Shown: one piece after another, positions 50,116 through 62,593 of the stretch
Position numbering within the stretch: the stretch's first letter is position 1
Layout: every line of letters starts with the position of its first letter
NCBI GenBank assembly: GCA_037576195.1
Contig: CM075103.1
Location: 33,130,723-33,194,722, forward strand
Source: Phytoseiulus persimilis
Lineage: Eukaryota > Arthropoda > Arachnida > Mesostigmata > Phytoseiidae
DNA length: 64,000 nucleotides
Direction of reading: 5' to 3'
Translations under genes and position numbers: made by a program
Notes under the pieces: model-generated
The model's input: the letters and a program-made list of their open reading frames with translations, nothing else
What the model was told of the DNA's origin: nothing
Database searches by the model: none

Positions 50116-50755
50116 ACATTTTGACACCGTCACGAGAAGATCATCTGCGGTGGTCGATTGCGGAATTGATAGCTGGCTCCACTCGATGAAAAGGAGGAAC
50201 GACCAATCGCGAAAGCTGGAGAGGACATTCAGAACGAAGAGCGACGAATCGCAGTGGAGACATCTTGTACGGAACAGGAATAAAGACATTTCCATTTTGA
50301 ATGACCGAGTTTTCTCCGCGCGATTTAGGATTCAATGTGGATCGAGCTTCATCAACGGTCAACAAGCAGGGAAATTTTCGTTTTCGTTCAATCGGGATGA
50401 AAACTGGGATCGCTGACACCACGATACTGAATTCACTATGGAGCAATCCCGATTTCCTCTGGAGCACGCGTATTCTTCGGCTTTCGGCATTTTTGTCAAC
50501 AGCTCCCAAGACCAGCGGAAGCTGATTCCGGCCTGCGCTTGCCTCCGCGATAGAAATCCACAAATGACTCGGATTCCCCCTCCTTCTTGTTGTGTCAGGG
50601 ACTTCCCACGCCGCTGGAGGCCACGTTTCGTCATCATGGCAGATATTCCACAGCAAATAAACGTGAACTCACAAGCTCTGACGATTTCAGGATTAGGAGA
50701 TCTCCGCTCGGACGGGCCTGCCGTCCGCAATGTCTCCTGAGAATCCCCGCTTACC

Positions 50756-51380
50756 TCAGGCAACCAGCTGATATCCTTTCGAGTCCCCAATTCTCCCTGT
50801 GATATGATCGAGGAGCAAGCCAGACTCCATGCTTTGACGACCTATAATGACCTCAGACCGACTCGAGCCGCCAGCCTGAGGGGTCGGCGAGCCCGGGGCC
50901 GTGGCTGCGAGCATATTCAGTGATATTCGTATGATGTTCTCACGTTCAGCGAAAATTACTGCCTTTTTCCAGGCTTTTCCAGGGTCAAACAAACCCGAAT
51001 CGGATGCGACTGCAAGATCGCAAGGTCTCGAACTCCAAACATAGGTGTGTCAACGTTGCCGAGGCGTTGATTACAGCCACGCCGCAGACAACGCACAATT
51101 GTATTCGCTCAGAGACCCTCATGGGCTTGCAAATTGATGCGGATGCCGTGAAGAGCTTTCTCATGTTTTGAGGTCCGAGCCCAGTACCGAGCAGCGTAGA
51201 GGATGTGATCCGTAGTCGGAGGAATCAGTGAAGCCCTCGGCTGCCGCAAGCATGTGCTGAGAGAAGGCTCCAAAGTGAAGGGTTTTTTTTTTTCGGGACA
51301 GCTTCTCCCCAACCCCTCGTCGCACAATAAGTTCGCATGTGAGCAGGGGGATGGAGGGGAGGCTGTATCCCTTCACTCTA
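50756..51380 (-). pseudogene. Degraded non-LTR retrotransposon reverse transcriptase fragment
   Basis: On the minus strand near 51327-51109 the segment HILYAARYWARTSKHEKAL resembles the region after the polymerase core of R1/Jockey/I-like non-LTR reverse transcriptases (LLYAAxxWA followed by an aromatic, Arg-rich stretch). In another frame just downstream, SERIQLCVVCGVAVINASA resembles the usual YRTVS-x-AL-x-V-x-AG-x-PI motif. The pieces lie in different frames with stops between them, so the copy is dead. No poly-A tail or target duplication is visible. Confidence 0.45.
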
Positions 51381-52110
51381 ATCTACACCATTTTGAGCAT
51401 ACGCAAATCAAATTCAGTCTCGACGCCGATGGTCGAGAAAGTGATATGTGCCGAGCGGTAGAACGTTGCAGCAAACTTATGTTCCGCAGCCACCATGTCA
51501 GAGCGGAAAGACCAACGAAGGGGGAATAAGCGGGAAAATGGAGAATGCCTGGGCGAATGACAAATGACTCGAGGTGAATGGACCTCTTTCACCTGCGAAG
51601 GAAGGACTGAAAGAGTCACGAACACTCCTTTTCAGGCTACATTGTGTCACCGCTCCCATAGTATTCCTCGCAGGGCTTCCCTCCAGTCCATGCGACATGA
51701 TTCCCTGCGATTCCGATCGAGTTTATCTAGAGGAGAACGAGTGACGAATCTCATCAATTGACGTCGAGACTTGTAACTGCCGATGCTCCAAGTTTACAGA
51801 GAAGAACTTCTAAGGGCGCCTCAAAGGTGCGTTCACTCGAGCTGCCCAGTGTTATCAGTTTCACGCACAGCGGAATCCGCTAATCGGCCCCAGCAGCGAG
51901 CTAGCGATTTGGTGACACAACCCTCGGATCGAAGGAGCTTTCCCGTTCTCTTATTTCTCTTACATATTGGGCTACCTCGCCTTTGGGAGTCGAGTCACTG
52001 CTTCGGAGAGAAGCAACCAGACTCCGAGGAGAAACAGAAAACAGTCGAGAGAAGAAGGTTCGCCGATAGGGAAAGATCACGTCTCACTGTTACAAATAGT
52101 TTACACTCAC

Positions 52111-52945
52111 ATGTCAGCTGTACTGTCGTCTACTGGCGACGGTGAGCAGACAGCACTAGCGAGGAGTCGTGTGCCGAATTCGGAAACTTCCAACGGCGCG
52201 GACACGTTCACAGAGACATCATCACTGCCTACCAAGAGGAATGGGAAAGCATAAGGAGAGCGAAGCCAGTTTTTGTTCCAGCTCTGCGGCCGACTGATTC
52301 CGATTGATCGGTACTCCGCGTCGGGGTGCAAGGCTGAGAGGATGATGGTCAGCTTAAAGAGAACCGGAAACGGGATACAAAGAGCCAGGAAAGACACCAA
52401 CCGAGCAAATAAAGTGGTGTCCCCGAGCCAGGATTCTGCGTGAATTTTTTGAGAACAAGGCGACCATTCCATCAACTCAAAAAGGGGGACGCTTTGGCTG
52501 GCACAAGCTGGAAGAATCTGAACAACAGAAGAGTCGCGACCACTTCCCATTCGCTGTCTCGAAATTCTCTCGGGAGCACCAGAGTTTCGGAAACACTCGG
52601 AGCGTTCATCAAGCCTGTCACATAGTTCACCGACCAAAAAGTTTTTTACTCCATTTTCGCTTTCCACAAAAATCGCGATGCCGAGGTAAGAGGGAGGAGA
52701 GAAGAATCTCCAAAGTGTTAGGAGTTTTTGGTGCTCCGAGATTCACCAAATATGTCGACAGAATTCCAGTGAAGAGTTGCTGGCTTTCTCCCGGAGAGCC
52801 CCGTCAGGAGATCGAAAATAGTTCCAATCAATGGTGACGTGTAATCTTCCAAAAAGATCCAAAGAGGCAAAGACTGTCCTTCATCTAGTCGTGTCTCCGA
52901 TCGGCTGATGGAAAAGCTTGGCAAAAACTGGCTCGAAAGGAGCAT
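52111..52945 (-). other. Candidate minus-strand exons of an unidentified gene
   Basis: One possible exon is 52945-52747, with acceptor TTGGCCTCACAG and donor G|GTGAAT; it encodes SLPLWIFLEDYTSPLIGT and following residues. A second open segment ends at a GACAT|GTGAGT donor at 52111 and includes DDVSVNVSAPLEVSEFG, with paired cysteines and hydrophobic stretches upstream. Composition is more protein-like than in the surrounding shadow frames, but I cannot chain the pieces or name a family. They could be divergent fibronectin or immunoglobulin-type modules. Confidence 0.25.
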
Positions 52946-53374
52946 CTGTGAGGCCAAAAAACGGGAGCCAATCCATCACGAATTGATCATCGCACTCACG
53001 TCAACAGCAACATCACCGGCGCTAGATTCCAGAGTATCCAAAACACCGTGGAGAACAAGCCCGGAGAGCTTCTTCTCTTGTTGGAGAATATTCTGGGATG
53101 ATGCTTCATGAAACGAGGGGTAAGCTCAGTGTTCGAATTTCTGGACGAGGCCAACTACATGCACAGTTTGCCCTAGACCATATGATCGAAATCGTACCAG
53201 GTTGATGGCGTGTTCGAGCGAATGGTACTAGTCTGTTGAGATACTTCGAAAATAAGTCGCCACGACGGCGCCTTTAAAGCCCGCTCCATCATTGCGGGAA
53301 TGCGGGAGCCAAACAGACCAGTGCATAGGGCATAGGCGACGAGCCCCGGAGAGAAGGGAGGCTCTAAGTAAACA

Positions 53375-53390
53375 GGGGGGGGGGGGGGGG
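53375..53390. repeat. Poly-G run, 16 bases
   Basis: The longest homopolymer in the window. Confidence 0.9.
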
Positions 53391-56340
53391 CGTGCCTAGA
53401 CAGGTCGGTGAGCCCCCTGGCTATTGAATTGCGAACCTTCGAACCTGAGCGCGGACCCTCTCCTACACGGAGCAGTCCCACATCTTGGCGGCAGCCGTAT
53501 TTGAAACACCGCTATCGACTCCCGCGATGGCGACGCGGTGCATTCTATAAAATTTTCACGGAATCGAGTTCTAGGGATGAGTTTGTGGGAATTCAGAGAA
53601 TGAGAGCTCTCTGTGTCGGTCTTCCAAGCTCGCATCAGATTCTCCATCAGCATCTTGAAGCCTGGGAACAGCTTACACGAGAAGCATGACGCAGTTTGAT
53701 CAGATTTCTTTTCCCTTATGTGAAGTCCGCCACCGTGGAATCTTTGAATCCACGCTCGGTCCGCCGCCGCGTCGTTTCCCCGACTCCGCTGCATGTTCGA
53801 GATCGCTCCTTGTGTCGGCGCGCTTTTGTATCCTCAAGTCGCCCAAAACAGAGCTGCGGTAGCCAAACAGACTACAACCGAACAAATCATACTCGTGTCA
53901 GAATCACGGATGTATCCGCAGTCTGTACATTCATACTCTCAGGGCTGTCTTGGGGGCTCTCTTGAACCGTCCCTACCCAAAATCCAATCTGACGTTCGGT
54001 ACCGGCCCAGGGCTGCTTTTGGTATGATCCAAACATTTCCCTAGAGTTCTCCGAGCATACGTCGAAGAAATGTGAACGAGCGTTACCGATCGGCTCAGGG
54101 GTCCTCGGGTGAGTTAGCTCATGATCAACTCGACCTCCGCACACCGAGATCCCACACAGTCCATATCTGACTTTCTGTCCCTCGATATGAGCCCTTCCGC
54201 AGATTTCAGAGGAGTCCCGAGCTGTGAACATTAAATCTCGCTCCGAATCTGTGGCTTCGCTCCTTGTTCGTTTCCCTCCTCCGCGTTTCCGGGCTCGTTT
54301 GTCAGCAAAAAGAGGGTTTCGAGCGGAAGACGGACCGAGGCGCAGGCGTCTTGTTTCGCGGGACTAGCGATTCCAACTTTTCCTTCCGGCGTAATTTGAC
54401 CAACGTCCTTTCCCTCACGTTCTCGTTCCGTCGGTAACGTTGTCGCCGCCAACGGCTGGTTCACTCCTGCGCCATCCTGTTCTCACTCAGTCTGTGTGCC
54501 TTCAGCTTTTGTTCGTTGCCGTTCTTTCTACTTCTTCCAGCGTGTCTCTCGATTCCTCCAGCTACACTTTCCTTGTCTCGTTTTGTATTTGGACGTCGTT
54601 AATCATTTTGACAACGTCGTATCTCCTCTATTTTCCCGCCGCCCCAGCGCCGCCGTCGCCCCGCTTCACTCGGGGAGAAGGGGTGGCGTGTGAAAGCGGT
54701 CATCGTTCTCGTCGTCGGCTCAGCCCTTCCCCACCAAGATCTCATCGAGAAACTTTTTTTCGAGAGGAATTACTCCATCTGAAGAACGCGGGAAACCTCC
54801 GCGACCATAGAACCGGTGTGAGAACCTCGGAGTCGATCGAGTCTGAGGTCGAAGACTGGTGTCGAGGTCCCGATCCGTCGTTTCCCGGGAGCGGTCGTCG
54901 GGCTCCATCTCTTTGGCGTGGTGGGCTCCGCATTCCGCTCCGTTCTTCCACATGCGAGCTGACGGCCGTGCGAACGGACGTTGGGGGGAGACGCAGTGCG
55001 GGAGCGATGAACCACCGAAAAAACGGCCGAGGGGACGGATGGAGTCTCGCTTGAATCGTCGTGGACGCGAGCCGTGGAATAGCGAGCGACACCAACCGAG
55101 TGAAGGCCTCACATGTATGAATGGGGTCTCGTTGTTCCCGCTCGCAGTGGTCTTTCAGTCCTCTTTCAACGGGACGTGCTGAATTCGTCGTCCGTGTGTC
55201 AGTCATACTGCGAGCGAGACAAGTGGACATACTAGAGCGAGTGGACGTGCTTGATATAGAAGACGTACTGTACTCCAAGACGCAACCCCGGACGGACGGT
55301 GTGTTGCTTCAGACAACCTGACTGAATAAATGACTCCCGAACCGAGTACGATGCTACGATTACGAGAGTCCGGACGGAACGCGGAGCTGGCTGACGTCCT
55401 CCCCATCACTAGGACCATCCCAGCTGGAGAATAAGATTCGTTCGAATCGCAAGCACACCGGGTGCACGTGTGTTTTTTTTTTGTTCGGAAACTTCAACCT
55501 AAACGATGTCTAAAAATGGCCAAAGAAACGTGGGACGTTCCGTTTGCTTCCCTTTCAGGCCGCTCCTTCCCGACGATGCTTAAGATCTCCCCCTCCTCAG
55601 AGGACGTACAGACGAAGGAACGAGACGCACAGATAGCTGGCGGCCGGGTGAGCGGAGCCGCGGTGTTGTTTCGATGGAAATATGGAGAGCCGGCAAAAAT
55701 CTCACCGTGGAAGAGATGACAGCTGTCTTCTTTCTATATCTTTAACACACTCTCTCACCCCGTTCCGTCTTCTTCTTTCGGAGCGTCCCCTTTCGCACTG
55801 TTTCATTCTTGCATTCTTCGATGGAAAGAGATCCCATCGGGTACCGCACCTTCCCGCAGCTTACCGCCTCGGATCTTTCTCTCGCCGACGCTCTGCGCTT
55901 TCGTTTTTGCGGTTTTCCCAATGGATTGTGAGGAGACCGAGAAGGTACTTCGATTCGGAAAGCCTCTCCGAGTGGGAAGCCGGATGAAGAATCTTTCCAA
56001 CTTCGCAGGATTCTGGCTCCGCCGAGGCGCGATTCGTGATCAGCACATTGTTTTTGCTGCCATGTCCCTACGAGGAGCTTCTCCATCCTGCAGTGCTCAG
56101 CGAAGGGACAGGAGCTCAGCCCATCCGAGCACTGAGGAATCCCCTCAGCAAACGCCCCATGAACGTAAATGTAACATGAAACAATCGTCCCCGAAATGAA
56201 TTCGTGAAAAGCAAGGAGCCAGAACGACAGCGCCCACTTCTCAGCTCCGATGAATTACAATTGAAGGGCTTACTCATCTTCCGTAAGGTTTCGTTCCATG
56301 GAGAGGCGCCTTCCAAAAGTACCTTTCATCATATCATTAC

Positions 56341-56706
56341 CTGATGGGAGGCATGCCCACCTGTTTCCTCAACCCTAGAAAAAGTGCCCTTCTTCTCGGA
56401 AGTGCCCTCCTCGGGCATACGGCGGGTGCAGGGCATGGCTGGATTCAAGCAAGGCCTTAGCAGAAAAATGTTGTCTGCGCATTTGGCTAGCCGTTTCCAA
56501 CGTAGCCTCATGTTCCGAGCTTTCCCGTCGGTAACGGGCTCCTCAGACCGTTCTGACCACTCGATTATCTCTTCAGGATGGGCCGGTCCACCAGGGGAAC
56601 AGACCGAGAGCAGGAAATATCCTCGCCCGACCGGGAAGGTATCCGAACTTTCCAGAGAGAACACTGCGCGCTCCTGGGAACGAGTAAGGGAATCGTTGGG
56701 AATTCT
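56341..56706 (-). other. Candidate exon with fibronectin-like character
   Basis: The open frame ends at a good CAG|GTAATG donor (56341) and contains GYFLLSVCSPGGPAHPEEI, LRWKRLAKCADNIFLL and further spaced cysteines. This pattern resembles a fibronectin-type strand with a tryptophan in strand C. The upstream boundary is unclear. Downstream on the same strand, about 56195-56040, another open segment (SFWLLAFHEFISGTIVSCYI) could be the next exon. Confidence 0.3.
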
Positions 56707-57565
56707 CATCAAAAATTACATTCCTACAACACGGCTCCGTGCTCCAACTCCGTTCGAGTTTCCTTCACGAACAGTTGCTTTGCGGCTTCCATTTGGTTCT
56801 GTTTTCCTCCAACGTCAGACTATTGGTTCGCGAATCCGATAGCAAGTTTCATTTCAACAGGCTTGAGTCGACTTTCTTTGACGTGACGTGGCGGAAGGAG
56901 ATGTCGAGAAGGATATCTCGAGGAAGATACCTGAAAAAGGAAACTCAGGGAAGGCTCGGGCGAAATCGGGAAACTTGGAATGCATAACCGAACAGGAGAC
57001 GCCAAGCAGAAGCGGAGTTGAGTTCCAGTGTTTGAGAGCATGGCCGACGACGATGCTCAGCGTCACTAGCACGGTCGCCGTTGCGGTCACGTGACTTGCC
57101 GCTCCTTTGCTCGGACAGAGTTGACCGTTATGTTTCTCCCCTCTGAGGCAGTTGTTGACTGAGCTGATCACACACGGCTCCTTGCAAGCTCTTTGGGTCT
57201 GGTTTGGGTTCGCCGAAATTCCACCGGGTCTCGACGGGCAGCGAAAGAAAAAGAACGAAACGACGTGATGACATCTTTATTTTTAAAGTTTTTATGCTGC
57301 TCACTCTAGGGAGGCCAGCCATGTGAGGGAACCAACAGTCCTGCTCGCGTCGTAGTCTGCTTTCGTAAGCTCCCGCGGACGGAGTTGTTGACGAAAGGTA
57401 ACAGCACATGTTAAAAATAGAGCTTCGAATACAAGTAAGGAAGATTGATTCAGTAACATGAGGAAAGATTCGATCTCCGATCATCCCCACTCATCGGCTC
57501 CGTCGGATCTCAACGTTAGCAGACATGTCACATCAAGCGGCTGTTTGAACCGATGGTCTAGCAAC

Positions 57566-57682
57566 CTGGTGCACGGAGACCCGAAAAACCCGAATCCAAG
57601 TTTGGAGCAGGCTGGAGTCGTTCAAGGCAGCTCGTCGTGGAATTCTCGAGTGATCTGGTTTTGGTTCGAGACCAGAACCTTC
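57566..57682 (-). other. Candidate exon, 117 bases
   Basis: It is bounded by an AACTGTTTCAG acceptor and a CACCAG|GTTGCT donor, and encodes 39 residues including LLQTWIRVFRVSVHQ. This resembles the F strand of a fibronectin module (compare ELFRVSVQAVY in the gene at 4585-12585). Its phase does not join directly to the candidate exon at 58050-58238, so the gene model is incomplete. Confidence 0.3.
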
Positions 57683-58049
57683 CTGAAACAGTTCATTTTT
57701 TAGGAGTCGAAAAATCAATTTCCCTTTCTCGCGCCCTCAGGGACTGATCCACAGAATTAGAATGGATGCCTTGGAGAAAATCCACGAGTATGTTAGTTTG
57801 AGGCTCTCTACTCGACGCGTTCTCTGGAAGTGTTCAGGTCCGAGGAGCCGTGAGATGCACGTGCGTTCCCGATGTAACGCGGAGGTCTCAAGGAATGCAT
57901 GCCATTATTGACAGTGTGGCATAGGTGGCTGTTGCGAAACCGTGGAGGTCTAGTCGCGACTGATCTGTCAGCTAGAATGATTGAATCCTCGAATAATCAT
58001 CGCTCGCTCGATCAGAGTGCCGCCAAACTCCCTGGAAGTGAGGTCTCAC

Positions 58050-58238
58050 TGCCGAACAGGAATACTGACGTCGAAGCTCTTCCCATGTCGGAGCGACAGA
58101 GCCAGAATCGCACGACAAGGACGATGCGACTCCCACCAGAACACGCCTTCACTCATATTTTGTACGCGATTGACGGAGATTGAGAAGTTTGGACCCATCG
58201 CCGTGAGAATAAACTCCGAAGATGAAGTGTCTCGAAGC
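58050..58238 (-). other. Candidate exon, 189 bases, fibronectin-like
   Basis: The acceptor is CCACAACAG and the donor CGGCA|GTGAGA. The 62 or so encoded residues include GPNFSISVNRVQNMSEG, FWWESHRPCRAI and GKSFDVSIPVR. The WW...PC arrangement recalls the first module of the duplicated block in the fibronectin gene (LWWKDYPCG), though alignment is weak. It may belong to a second, related minus-strand gene. Confidence 0.35.
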
Positions 58239-59886
58239 CTGTTGTGGGCGGATCGAAATCCGGTGTTTTCTCTCCGCTCGGCCTCTTCTCTGTCACCGTC
58301 TGCATAGGCACCGGATAAACTCTCTCTCGCTATGGATACACTTACTCCCCGGGGTGGCGGCAACAGTGGTGGTGGTCGCACTCGTTCCGATCCTCTCGCG
58401 AGCTCTCTTTCACTCAGGCAGTATTTTTGCCGCTCGCATCTAAGGGGAGGTGTGTCTGAATTTCAATCGGAGAATATATCAAAATGTTTATCCAGCCTCT
58501 CTCAAGCAGAGTCCGGGACCGGATCGACGGCCAGGCTGACTAACATGCTGAGGGAGAGTGAGCGGCAGAGAAAGACACATCGACGCGGCGGCCATGGGAG
58601 AGACGGGAACAGCACCCCGACCGGGAGGGGAGCGGCGGCGGTGGCAGCCGGGGAAACCGAACAATCTATCAGGCCAGTAGACTTACTCCGAGTTTCCGAA
58701 CAAAGGGGTCAGCGGAGAAAAACAATTCACTTGACTAATGTTGCGAAACTCGCACGCGATCGTTTGCTTTCGGAATGTCCATCGATGATTTGTTGACCGT
58801 GTGTCGCGGCCACGAATCGCTCGCTCCAGGAATGGCTCTACTCCCTGGCCACGACGGCGGCTCGGACAAAATATTGGAAGGAAACTTCACCGAAGGGTTT
58901 TCAACCTCCAGCGTGAAACTTTATTTTCACTCCCAGCTCGTGGAGCGTCCCCATATTTTGGGTGGGTCTCAAAGGATAGCACAATGTGCTCCACGGATTG
59001 GAGGATACAAGTATCGGCGTTCGTACCAGCCTAATTTTCCAACGTTCCCGGAACTATATGCCTCAATTGTTGTGCATCGCCTCAACGGGCGTTGTTCGAG
59101 CACATGTAGATCATCTGAGCCTGGATGCTTCTTGGATGTAGAATCTTTCTGAATCCGAGGCGAACGATTCCGACTCATGCAGGCGCTTTGAATGACTCTT
59201 CACAGCCCGGTTTCGGCTCTCGCTGAGTCGGAGGAGCTGATTCGGAAACTGGGAAGAAACCGAGCCGAGTGGGTATCTTCGAGAATCCAGAATGCTTGTA
59301 CCCACATTTTCTCACATCTGGAGCTCTCGCATCGGAACTCCCGCCAGGATTTCAATTTCAACGGGATGGAGAGAGACCAGATGAGATTGAGTCGGAACGT
59401 GAACCCTTCCGAAGATACCGTACATTGCTGATTCGGAGGTTCTGATCAACATTTCTCACCCAGAGAGCTGCCCACCGAAGAGAGTCCATAATAATGCCCA
59501 AGATTGATATTTTTACGACCTGTCGCGTGTTTATCAGCCTCGGTTGGTCGGCTGCGATCGGAAAGGTTGCGCGAGAGGTTCGGGTTTCGCGAGAAGCTCG
59601 GAACTGTCGTCACCCAGGCTGTGCGAACGACTGAGCGGGAGGAGGGGCCCAGGGGGTGGGGGAACAACTTGAGCCGCTCGAGGTGACGATCATCCACTCG
59701 CTGCTAGCATCGTATTCACACTCGATTAAGCGCTTTGGCTTTGGAGCCACTGCTGAAACTTCTTCTTCGTCCTCGAGTTTCTCCGTCACCCATATGAACT
59801 GGGCTCGTAGTCTCTCTACGTCTGTCCGGCTCCGACTCGAGCCATGTGAGCAGTGCGAGAAGATTTGCAGCGGGAGCGGCGCTGAC

Positions 59887-59949
59887 TGAGAAGTCCCTTG
59901 ATATCCACCCCACGAGCACGAATGGCAGCAGCAGCGCTGGAGCCTCCAT
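59887..59949 (-). other. Possible signal-peptide exon
   Basis: A minus-strand ATG at 59949-59947 opens MEAPALLLPFVLVGWISRD, a plausible secretory signal, followed by TCA|GTCAGC. The same GTCAGC donor is used twice in the fibronectin gene (after 8834 and after 6248). It could be the first exon of the putative gene between 52 and 60 kb, but no exon chain proves this. Confidence 0.25.
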
Positions 59950-60430
59950 CAAAAGTTGAGTAAACACGATGGGAGTTACGAAATCCCTGCCGATCCGTTC
60001 GGCCATGCGAGCTCGAGATAATGGACTACGAACTATGCCAAGGTTCGTATGGAGCAAGGCTTACATCTGACAATCACTGCGATCTGATCGTTCCGAAGCT
60101 CATCAAAAAAAATCTGGCGCTGGAGTCCCTCTCGAGGGATTTTCGCAACGATTTCTTTCTTGGCCCAATCTCCGCCCTAATCGTCGAGACCTGGCTTTGT
60201 TCCGAAGCTCGTGTTTCGTTCGCGATCCCCACGTAGTCAATGGCAAGGGTTCAGAAATTGATTCAATCCATCCAGAGTGGACAGTACTGACAAGCTGTAG
60301 ATTCCTTCAAGCGTGATCAAACGTGGAGTTGCGTACACGTTCTGGGTTTTCCTCTCGGAGTCAAGTGACCCCACCTTCGGTAGCGTTTCGGAAATGGAAC
60401 ATTGATACGATCCGAATGTTCTCCCTGACA

Positions 60431-62590
60431 AACTGTTTTCTTCGAAGAAAACGAGGTTGAAGAGCGGAAACCTCCATCAAGCCGGCCGTCGAAGAAAAAA
60501 GTTCATGCTCATCTGATCGAAACTTACTGCTCTTGCCAAGATAAATGGAGGCGAAGCTTGATCCTATGCTGAACGAGAAGCAGCTCGGAAGCAAGAAGAG
60601 ACCATAAGAGGAAAAAAGTGGGGGGAGGGAAAGACGACGAAGAGAGAGAAAGAGAGCCAATACGAAGTCTGGCGAGCAAGCTGAATCCGGGGAGAGAAAA
60701 AAGAACAGTAAAATTTTTAAAATTCATGAATTCAAATGATTCCCCCGCTTGCAAGTTCGACGGCCGTGGCTTGTAACTTAGATAAGTAGTGAGTTCCCAA
60801 CGGCCCCACGCGTGTCCATTGGTTTCCCCTCGCCGTCACTCTCCTGAATCCTCCGCGCTCTTTCCCTTTTCCGTCCTCTCCAGAACCCTGCTCCCTCCAA
60901 GCTCTGGGGTTCTCCTTTCGAGCTTCTCCCCACCTCTCCATCCCCCTTGATCCGCCCGCTCAATACCGCAGATAGCGGAACTGAAGAGGAACTCAGGTGG
61001 GAACGGTACCAAGATAGGAGGAGCCACAGAGAAACTGCCGACAAGCGCTAGGCGGAACGAGCTTGTCTCGCACTAAATTTGCAAGAATTTCAGCGACAAA
61101 TGTAAAAGAGGGAGACGGTCTTATTAATGAGGAGACAGCGAGAACCCGGGCAGCGAGGACCTGGGCAAGAGGATGAGCAGAGAAGGAGCCGCCCCGGAGA
61201 GGGCATATCGAGAACGACCACGAAATGAAATTAAACTCTCCCGACCAGTTAGCCCGCTGGTTCGTCGATCGGGGTCAGCCGAGTTTCCATCTGCATATCG
61301 GCTCGCGCTGCGGGGGTTGGTCGTATCGAACGTATTCGGGAAGCCCGTGATTGTTTTTGTCATTACAGTTCGCGAGCTCTGACCGCTTCTTCCCGCTCCT
61401 CGAGCATAGGAGTGAGGTGGATTTGGTTACATATGGACAGAAGGGGAAAAGGGAAGTGAGCGGCTGGAGAGGAAATCGGGGATGATGAAGAGCGCTGCCT
61501 GAGCGTTCTTGACTGAGGGGGTGTCAGGCAAATGAGGTCGGAGATGGTGAGTCATTAAAAAGGGGGTGGGGTCGAGTAGAAAAATATTTTCGTCGTTCTC
61601 GGAACTCCTGCATCAGCGCCTGAAGCTCTCTCGGTACTTGAGGGATCGGGTTCAGGCGCTCGTTATGCATTGATCGCTCGCAGACTCGTTGCTTAGACCG
61701 CTCACCGCTCGGATGATCCGTTGATATGGATACGTAGAGAGCACTCAATGTCAAACCGACGCTTGCTGGAGAAACCCTAACCGTGACGGAGGACGGGAAA
61801 GGGGGGGGGGGGGGTAATTTATTTGACGCTCAACCCGAGCGGGAACATTAATGTATTTTATTTGTTCTTTTTTTTTTCAAATAGGAGCCCGTGATCCTGT
61901 GATCCACAAAGCAAATTGTGAGTGCGGAAAAAAGTAAGAGTAACATCAGGAAAAATATGAAAAAAGTAACATTCATAAATGTTCCTCGAAAACAGAGGAT
62001 TTGCACTCCCTTCAGGAATTGCCAGAATTATCTGGCTATCGACTTGTTCCGTTGCTTCCGATCCTCACCGTCGCGGTCATCGTTCTGAAGTAATGCTTGT
62101 TGCGGACTCGATCGCTGAAAGCAGCAGCGCTCGTTGCTTTTAGTAACACGATATGCTGGGACACTCAACCAGATCCGCTCTCATGAGGCGTCCGGTATGG
62201 AATTTAGCCAACAAGAGTTTCGACGGTGGAGACAGCTCGTCTCGCCCGATGAATCGTTTCACTTTCACTCTCGCCATGTGTCGAATGAGCGACCTCTTCC
62301 GCTCAGCTCTCGTGCCAGACCGAGCGCCGAATACGGTAGACGGAGGACGAGATAGACTAGATGATGAAGTATAATGGAATGCGGCGTAGCACACGTCACC
62401 ACAGTTCCGACTCCGGCTCCGCTTTGTTCTCATCCTGGAGCCACACTCCGCCGGATTTCGAGCGATCTTGAACCGCACTGAATCTTCCTTCCATTTCGCC
62501 TCTGGAATTTCACGCCGGGCTCTGAAAACCAAGAGCTGAACGTCAGGCTTCCGTAGAACTGAGTTGCGAGTGGATGTTGTCGACGAACTC
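60431..62590. other. Interval without a supported gene
   Basis: It contains short overlapping open frames on both strands, AG-rich tracts around 60590-60700, and a poly-G run at 61801-61814 followed by an AT-rich stretch (61815-61990). I see no domain or clear exon. Confidence 0.4.
61801..61814. repeat. Poly-G run, 14 bases
   Basis: Fourteen consecutive G followed by AT-rich DNA with a poly-T tract near 61870-61877. Confidence 0.85.
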
Positions 62591-62593
62591 GGC

